Positions 22,370 through 28,305 of a stretch of 28,305 bases of DNA are shown here, in pieces; within the stretch, counting starts at the first letter, position 1, and every line of letters starts with the position of its first letter. The position numbers and the translations under genes are program-made. Under the pieces are notes generated by a model. That model had not been told where the DNA came from. It did no database searches and worked only from the letters and a program-made list of their open reading frames with translations. The DNA comes from Sperchopsis tessellata. Its lineage: Eukaryota; Arthropoda; Insecta; Coleoptera; Hydrophilidae. The stretch is from positions 1 through 28,305 of the forward strand of contig JAWQRN010000572.1 in assembly GCA_033557685.1 (NCBI GenBank), in the 5' to 3' direction.

Positions 22370-22659
22370 CTATCGCCAGGAAAATGTCATTTACATTCAT
22401 AGCTGTTTTCGCTGACGTTTCCATAAACAAAAGACCATTTTCATCAGCATACGTTTGGGCCTCTTCAAACTCCACCATCCTCTTATTCGCCAAGTCTTGT
22501 TTGTTACCTGCCAGCGCAATTACAATTGTTGGACTTGCCTGCCTCTGAAGTTCTTTCACCCATGATTTTGCCCTCGCAAATGTGTCTTGATTCGTAATAT
22601 CATATACAACAATAGCCGCCTGGGCCCCCCTATAGTACATAGGTGCTAAACTGTGATAC
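22370..22659 (-). CDS. Rab5: Rab5 GTPase, penultimate coding exon (switch II to end of G domain)
   Basis: This encodes the C-terminal half of the small GTPase that controls early endosome fusion and endocytic sorting. Visible in order: RYHSLAPMYYRGAQA (switch II; the Arg codon is split across the intron), AIVVYDI, the guanine-binding motif NKQD preceded by ALAG, and SAK in METSAKTAMN, which is the G5 loop. It then ends in the helix NVNDIFLAI with a phase-1 donor (G then gtaagc). The acceptor is tttacag at 22660. YYRGAQAA and KELQRQASP are specific to Rab5 rather than to other Rabs. The 290-base exon is intact with no stops, so this is a functional gene, not a processed copy. The DTAGQ, P-loop and switch I exons are not within 22660-28305, implying another intron of more than 5.6 kb. 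Confidence 0.96.
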
Positions 22660-23040
22660 CTGTAAATATATGGTTCATATAGCTTTAAAATTACAGAAAA
22701 TGTATGAGAAATTGCAATATTATTATTTAATGCAAACCAAATTGCATACATTTTAATATGAAACATTGATAAAATTTTAATCTTATTAGTTTATGTATAC
22801 GGTTTTTCTTTTATCCTTGTTCGTTCAGGAAATGGACTGTTAATATACTTTAAGTGCATGAAAATAGCATTGGTTAAGAATTCAATGTAAATGTCTAAAT
22901 AAAATTGACAACAGACAAGTCATAGTTAATGGTTTATTATGTTATTGTCACGTTTTTATGGGTTCACAAATATCAATTCAACAAATTTAAAGTGTATTTA
23001 TTTTAAAAGCGCATAATTTATAATAACATAACAACTAATT

Positions 23041-25345
23041 ACAGTCAGACAATAGAATTTGTTGTTGCCTTCACTGACTCAAAAGCTTGAGAATGACATA
23101 ATGTGGTCGAAACCGGTCGTGATATTATGTATTTTTGAGGGTTCGGACTGGACTGGGGTTTTCTCTGAGAACGCTTCTGTTAAGAAGAAATTCGACTGTT
23201 TTGGTAGTGTTCTGTCTGAGACTTTCGTTTGTGTTTTCCTTTTAGGAATTGTAACTCACGCCCTAGAAAGCCATGGATAACGGCTGGTACAAGAAAGTCT
23301 TGCAAAACTAAACGCGAACTATTCTGCTTGAAAAAACAAATACCACACCCAGTGATAATAGCATATTATCGGAGGTATACGAAGATTCTAAGTGGAGTAG
23401 GTTTGCTGGCGAAAAGAACTAGAATTGAGTCTGAAATTATGTATTCCGACAACATGAGTAAGGCTGTTTAGAAGTCAGTTAGACAGGCCACGGTACGTGG
23501 GCCTGCGCATCATAAAATTAAAAATAAATCGGATGATGGTGAATGTGTCACTGATCTGAGGCTCTTGACAGATGTTTTCGCGACATTTTCAGTCATCTTT
23601 AACCATCCCCAGTTATAATATTACTGCTGATAGATCATTTTTGGGAAATTTCCTGGGTAACTTGTTTATAAATCCTGTTACTGAGGCTGAGAAAGTAACA
23701 TTGTGTTTAATTTAAAGAACAGTCGTTCGTGCTGTCAAGACAATGTTCCCGTCTCCGTTATCAAACATTGTGTGACCGTTATTGCCCATGTCTTGGTGCA
23801 CTTAATAAATTCCTCATTTCAATCGGGATGTGTACCTAATGAACTGAAGATACTAAAGGAGATCCTAGTTTACAAGAAGGGGAATGTAACCGATATAAAT
23901 AATTATCCCCCATACCTTTGTCCCCAACTATTTTTAGTTTTTGTAAGATCAATAAAGACCAACTGTCAACATAGATTGTCATTCTCGGTCAACTGAATCT
24001 GCCATGTATAGCCTGCTTAAGCAGGTTTATGATAATTTTAATTCTGGACGTATGACTGAATTCGTAATATGTGACCTCAGTAAAGCGTTTGATATGGTTG
24101 ATCATGCCTTGCTGTTGAATAAACTCGAAGAGTATGGGGTCCGTAGTTTGGCCCTAGATTGGTTTGCTTCCTATTTGAGTAGTCGACAGCAGTATGTCTG
24201 CAGGGTACTTTTCGATCTGGCTTTGTTGTCATCACGGGTGTACCTCAGGGATCTATTCTTGGGCCGCTCTTCAACATTTTTTAAATGATCTACCTGAGTG
24301 CACTGATGCACGATTAATCATGTTTGCCGATGACATCACTGCCGAGAATGTTGATGACTTGGTTCATAGGACTAAGACGGTCATTGGTAGTATGAACGAA
24401 TGGTTTATTCGAAACAAACTGAAATTAAATATGTCCAAGACTCACCTTATGGTCTTTAAACACAACCAACATGTGAATGCTGACTTGTTGATTAGCATGC
24501 TTGGTCAGCCAATATCTCAGACGGATGGCGGTGATTTTCTGGGACTTAGGTTGGATATTGATCTGACATTCACGTGTCATATCTTGGTATTGAATAAGAA
24601 GCTAAATTCTGCTATTTATGCTTTATGCCTTACGCACGCTTAGGCATCTAGTTTGCATTGGCACACTGAATACTGTCTACTCTTCTTACTTTGAGTCCTT
24701 GCTTCGTTATGGTGTGCAGTTTTGGGGGGGAGTGCCCCTCTCTGATATGTTGTTCAAGACACAGAAAAGGGCTGTACATGCCATATTTCATCTGAATCGA
24801 TATGATTCATGTAGGAAAATATTTCGAACTCATCGAATATATATTATATTGGTGCTATGCTCATATGCGTGTGTAAGAATCAAAGTTCATTCAATCGCAA
24901 CATGCATGTGCATGGTTATGAAACAAGGGACAGACATCTGCTTAGACCAGATCAGCCACATTATGCAAGGTTTGCGAATAGTCCTTTTTACAGGGCACCA
25001 GTTTTATTCAATAGGTTGCCAAGAGATATTTCATCTTTAACATCAGAATTTGCGTTCAAGAAAGCTCTAAAAGAATTTTTATTGAATGACATGTTTTATT
25101 CATTGACTGAGTTTGAGCAGTATCTTGATGGTGTGTAGTCATTTTTGTTTTTTTTTTTGTTGTATTTCGCTGTTTCCGTGTCTGTTTGTGGGGGACCTTG
25201 TTGACGGTGATGTGCATGAGATTTATGAAGGTGGAACATGGTTGGTGGTGTTTCTTCTTGTATTGTTGTTTTGTAAAATGATTTGATATGTAATGTTCAC
25301 ACCCAATGGAGTATTACGAATAAATATTTATTATTATTATTATTC
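23041..25345 (+). mobile_element. CR1/Jockey-type LINE relic E (linker, RT and 3' tail)
   Basis: Plus strand, broken by frameshifts but nearly full from the EN-RT linker on. Reading order: KPWITAGTRKSCKTKREL (about 23270), the RT start CCQDNVPVSVIKHCVT, VYKKGNVTDINNYPPY (YRPIS mutated), STESAMYSLLKQVYDN, FVICDLSKAFDMVDH with the first catalytic Asp (24060-24105), GIYSWAALQHFLNDLPE where GSILGPLLF is frameshifted, LIMFADDITAENVDDL (catalytic FADD, about 24316-24360), KLKLNMSKTHLMVFK, LRYGVQFWGG, and the end PVLFNRLPRDISSL, FAFKKALKEFLL. The 3' terminus is a (TTA)n run after AATAAATATT at about 25317-25345. The endonuclease is absent: a 230-base leader joins directly to the linker. It is inactive. 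Confidence 0.92.
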
Positions 25346-25501
25346 ATAATAAAATAAAAGATAATATTTATTATTTAATTTTATTTTTTTTTATTTTTGA
25401 ATAACTTATTTAAGCATTCAGCACTAATACAGTAAAGTATTTATAACAGTATAATATTCGTCCGATCACAGATACAACTTCATAGTCCGAACTGTTTGTC
25501 G

Positions 25502-26101
25502 CTAGCCAGACCCGCAGCTAATATTTGCAGTGGAAATCTTTCCTGGAAACATCGAGGGTCCACTGGACCAGCTAGTTCCTATACATCTCAAATATCCTGA
25601 CTCTGCACTCAAGTCACGTAGAAGTTCCGCAGTAGTTTTGTAATGTTGTCCCCTTCTTAGACGTACATCGTATTTCTCCTCCATTCCATCACTTGCAATC
25701 TGGATATTGCTTCGAACAAGTTTGTGAATGTCATCTATCTTCCTTCTTAGATCGTCGACATAATTATCACCTGCTTCCGGTTCATCCGGCCGGGTTTCTA
25801 AAATCAAGTGTCCAGGTAATCTCATTCCTCGTTTAATTAACAGCTGAGTGGTAGGCCATCGTGGTCTCATCTCTTTCATGTCCGGGAACAACTGTGGATA
25901 GGTATTTGCCCATGGTTCGATTAATTCGCTCTGCCATTCCATCAGACTAAAGGTGTAAAGACGTTGTTTGAGTCTCCTAATCCCATGTAGCTTGCCGGTC
26001 TCCTGAAATCTACCGAAAAACTCCTTAATCAACACATCTGCATTTACTGAAATAATCCATGGCAAGCAATATGTATATGTTGCCAGTATTAGTCTTAGCA
26101 T
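25502..26101 (-). mobile_element. Ty3/gypsy-type integrase relic
   Basis: A 199-codon minus-strand frame without stops but strongly diverged. Recognisable pieces in the order of a Ty3/gypsy pol integrase are VLIKEFFGRF (core helix), LHGIRRLKQRLYTFSLMEWQ (degenerate form of the stretch before the catalytic Glu; the Glu itself is not evident), IKRGMRLPGHLILETRPDEP (the GRxxRLPxDL block) and NYVDDLRRKIDDIHKLVRSN, EEKYDVR (the helix leading to the C-terminal DNA-binding domain). The openness of the frame is probably partly chance. No LTR, primer binding site or polypurine tract was found. Minus-strand upstream is a protease fragment (next entry), so RT and RNase H have been deleted. Confidence 0.85.
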
Positions 26102-26162
26102 CGATTATTTTATTATTATAGCGGGATTTTGACATCATAAATATGTAGGAGGTACACACTGG

Positions 26163-26297
26163 TTAGCCAGGAAGGCCCAGACTTACTTCTTCATTCCCTA
26201 TCTTCAGTAGCCTCTCTTTCATATCAATAACAGTTTCATGATGGCTCATAAAATCCAATCCTAGGATTGCTTCATTAACTATCTCCACCATAATCAT
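26163..26297 (-). mobile_element. Ty3/gypsy-type aspartic protease scrap
   Basis: The 44-residue minus-strand reading holds EAILGLDFMSHHETVIDM and then a tail LLKIGNEEVSLGLPG before a TAA. I-L-G-x-D-F-L/M followed by H and I-D is the C-terminal part of retroelement aspartic proteases; the active-site D-T/S-G half is missing. It lies 62 bases from the integrase relic on the same strand, where in an intact element more than 1 kb of RT and RNase H would intervene. Confidence 0.75.
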
Positions 26298-26451
26298 CTG
26301 TTGAACCATTGATTAGCAACCCAAGATTATGTAAGCCTTCACTCTTCCATTAACTAAATTTCTTTTTCCAATAGCTGTTCGTATGTGAAGGATTGTAATA
26401 ATATTAAGACATTCACATGATTATTCGACTTGTACATGTACATGTCAATGT

Positions 26452-26600
26452 ATTCTTAGAACTTTTTTAGAGCTGGCCGGTACCTACATCTAGCACTTTT
26501 CAGAGCTACATCGCAGCCCGCAGATAGCACAACGGTGGTTGACACGTCAGCTAAAAGAAAAGCCAACACACATTTATATCCCGGAAAACCTGAAGATAAT
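26452..26600 (+). repeat. Repeat R5: degenerate copy of the R family
   Basis: It shares with R3, in the same orientation, AGAACTTTTTTAGAGCTGG, CTACATCTAGCACTTTTCAG, AGAAAAGCCAACACACAT and GGAAAACCTGAAGATAAT. The middle (about 26510-26555) is diverged and replaces the GTCC...GGAC stem of R3 and R4 with unrelated, GC-richer sequence. Confidence 0.8.
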
Positions 26601-28080
26601 AATAATATCACTGATATTTCAATGCACACTTTATAACTGATATTTTATGTTGTTCTATTAAAAGAAGTCATAAAATATGTGAAAATTTTTGATGTGGCTG
26701 GTGTTTAATATTACTACATATGCACAATCATAAATTAAATAAAAAATAAATTTATAGTTGTCAAAATGACAAATATTACACCTCAGTAAATAATATTGTT
26801 ATCAAAATGACAAATATTTATTCAATAGCAATAACTTCGTAAACAAAAAACCGTCACGAATTAAACTATATTTTAGAGCCCTAGCCGTAAAGTTTAAGTT
26901 TATAGCCGTTTTTAAGGTACTAATTTATAGATTATAAAACAGCCATATCAAGCCTAAAAATTATCTAAATTTGGCAATATATTTTATGCTTCCAATTGAA
27001 AAATTTTGTCAGGAATAGTGAATTTATTGCAAACAAATAATTTTTTATGAACTAACATGGTGCTCCATATTGTATACAGAAAATAGTTTCTCATTGTCTT
27101 TCGTCACTTTGATGTTAAGTAAGAACAAAGTAATAAATTACAATTATACAGGTTATTAAGATCGATGCACAGTCAGCTGTGAATAATAAAATTCCTTACA
27201 AAAACTTTAAAGCATATGATCGTAAAAAATAACCTAGAATTAAATCAAAAAATTAGAAATGAACAAAACATAAGTTAACTAATATTTTGAATACATGTAA
27301 ATTACATAATATTCTCTGTTTGCTTCATTTTGTATTTCAACGTAACTTTCAAATCTAGTTTCTCTAGACATTTTCAAAATAATGATTTAAAATATACAAA
27401 ATAATACATAGATGGTTTACCAAACGGATGGTAAATAATTATAAACCTTAAAGAGACTATCAGAAAATTTTCATGTAAAACTTTTAAACCAAAAATGTAC
27501 CTTACTACTGTTTTCATTACAGGAAACATAATGTAAAAGTATTATTGTATACGATTTGTAAGTTTCGTTCATACGATGAATTGTCTAATGTTTGCATAAA
27601 TCAATAAATTTTAATCTTTGCACAGCTTTATCAAGCAAGGTTAACATACCAGAAGGAATTCACACATCTTATATGAACCATGACAGAACTGTATAAGGTC
27701 CCACAAATGACTGCGTCTTCAGTATCTAACGTGCAGTGTGTTGTATGCACACAGTTTGAGTTACAAAATGAATCTACTATTAGCAAAATATTATGTTTAA
27801 AAATATGTTTCTATCTCTGAAATATCTTAGTGCTAATCAACTTTTGGTGATTAATATAACAGTTTCTTTCTGCTACTATTTGTTGAATTTTTTGCAGTAA
27901 GTTCTTATGAAAAGTATCAGGTCTTTAAGACCTTTTTCTTCTGTATTCCTTCAAGCGATGGGAGCACAAATTTTCAATCTGTGATTTTAGTGTCATAATT
28001 ATTAAGCTATACCTTCATCCTAAGCAAGCCAAGCTTAGCATACTGCAGTACCCTAAATTACGTGCGAGGTATGGACAGTG
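26601..28080. other. Unassigned AT-rich DNA
   Basis: Expected to be intron of Rab5 if the upstream exons lie beyond the window. No exon of the Rab5 N-terminal half, no repeat of the families above and no transposon motif could be read on either strand. Confidence 0.6.
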
Positions 28081-28082
28081 TA

Positions 28083-28305
28083 CCAGGTCTGTAAATATGA
28101 AACCGTAATTTTTTTATAGAAAATACACATTTATTATGTGAAAATGGTAAAAAATATTTTATTCAAAGTATTGCCCATCGCCAGCTACACATTTTTCCCA
28201 TCTCTTTGGGGATGCCACGCCAAAAAAACCATTTTCGTAAGAAGTGAAGCGCTGCTCAGCAAGTGCGTGTCCCATCGATGCAAATAAGTAGTAATCGGAT
28301 GGAGC
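28083..28305 (-). mobile_element. Mariner element M2 (same family as M1), 3' end, cut by window edge
   Basis: A TA at 28081-28082 is followed by the terminal repeat CCAGGTCTGTAAATATGAAA, identical to M1 over the first 22 bases. The minus-strand frame 28159-28305 is open for 48 codons: APSDYYLFASMGHALAEQRF (the Asp of PSDY is the third catalytic Asp of mauritiana-type mariners), TSYENGFFGVASPK, RWEKCVAGDGQYFE and TAA. Compared with the family, about 20 residues between TSYE and RWEK are missing and the junction stays in frame. The untranslated 76 bases to the end are AT-rich. The rest of the element lies beyond 28305. Confidence 0.92.

Noticed and set aside
22660..22766. Extension of the Rab5 frame to an upstream methionine
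   Set aside because: The acceptor tttacag at 22660 and the Rab5 sequence both end the exon at 22659; the extra residues are intron read-through, as are those beyond 22370.

Overview
The window is AT-rich eukaryotic nuclear DNA, almost certainly from an insect. The evidence is split exons with canonical GT-AG borders, long repeat-filled introns, a Rab5 GTPase whose sequence is of insect type, and a dense load of decayed insect-style transposons (mariner, Tc1-like, Jockey/CR1-group LINEs, Ty3/gypsy). I cannot fix the order. The very large introns would suit a big-genome insect, but that is inference.

Two host genes are visible, both on the minus strand. (1) Rab5, upstream half: its last two coding exons are at 22370..22659 and 15303..15415, separated by a 6954-base intron, and they join in exact phase. 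The first exons (P-loop, switch I, DTAGQ) are not in the 5.6 kb that follow and must lie beyond 28305. (2) A conserved-looking coiled-coil protein that I do not recognise: exon 1 at 10625..10834 (start codon), exon 2 at 8948..9100 and exon 3 at 947..1164. All three join in phase and the gene continues left of position 1. Its second intron (1165..8947) is 7783 bases. About 4.5 kb separate the Rab5 stop codon from the start codon of the coiled-coil gene.

Region by region. 1-1164: downstream intron and exon 3. 1165-8947: intron holding a foldback repeat (R1), a Jockey-like LINE relic, a second LINE RT scrap, and a LINE fragment (RT start, linker, endonuclease, ORF1 zinc-finger remnant) into which a mariner element with an internal ~430-bp tandem duplication was inserted. 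8948-10834: exons 2 and 1. 10835-15302: intergenic DNA and the Rab5 3' UTR, with one weak LINE scrap. 15303-15415: Rab5 last exon. 15416-22369: Rab5 intron with two inverted copies of the repeat family (R3, R4), the N-terminal half of an irritans-type mariner, a Tc1-like relic, two LINE RT scraps and a short DDE-transposase scrap. 22370-22659: Rab5 exon. 22660-28305: upstream Rab5 intron with a CR1/Jockey-type LINE on the plus strand, a Ty3/gypsy relic in which protease sits almost directly beside integrase, another repeat copy (R5), and the 3' end of a second mariner of the same family as the first.

There is no operon-like cooperation. The host genes are a membrane-trafficking GTPase and an unnamed coiled-coil protein, and everything else is transposon debris. 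The most unusual non-coding signal is the repeat family R1-R5: it is partly palindromic, carries a 21-bp minisatellite, and contains a segment resembling a degenerate hammerhead-ribozyme core.
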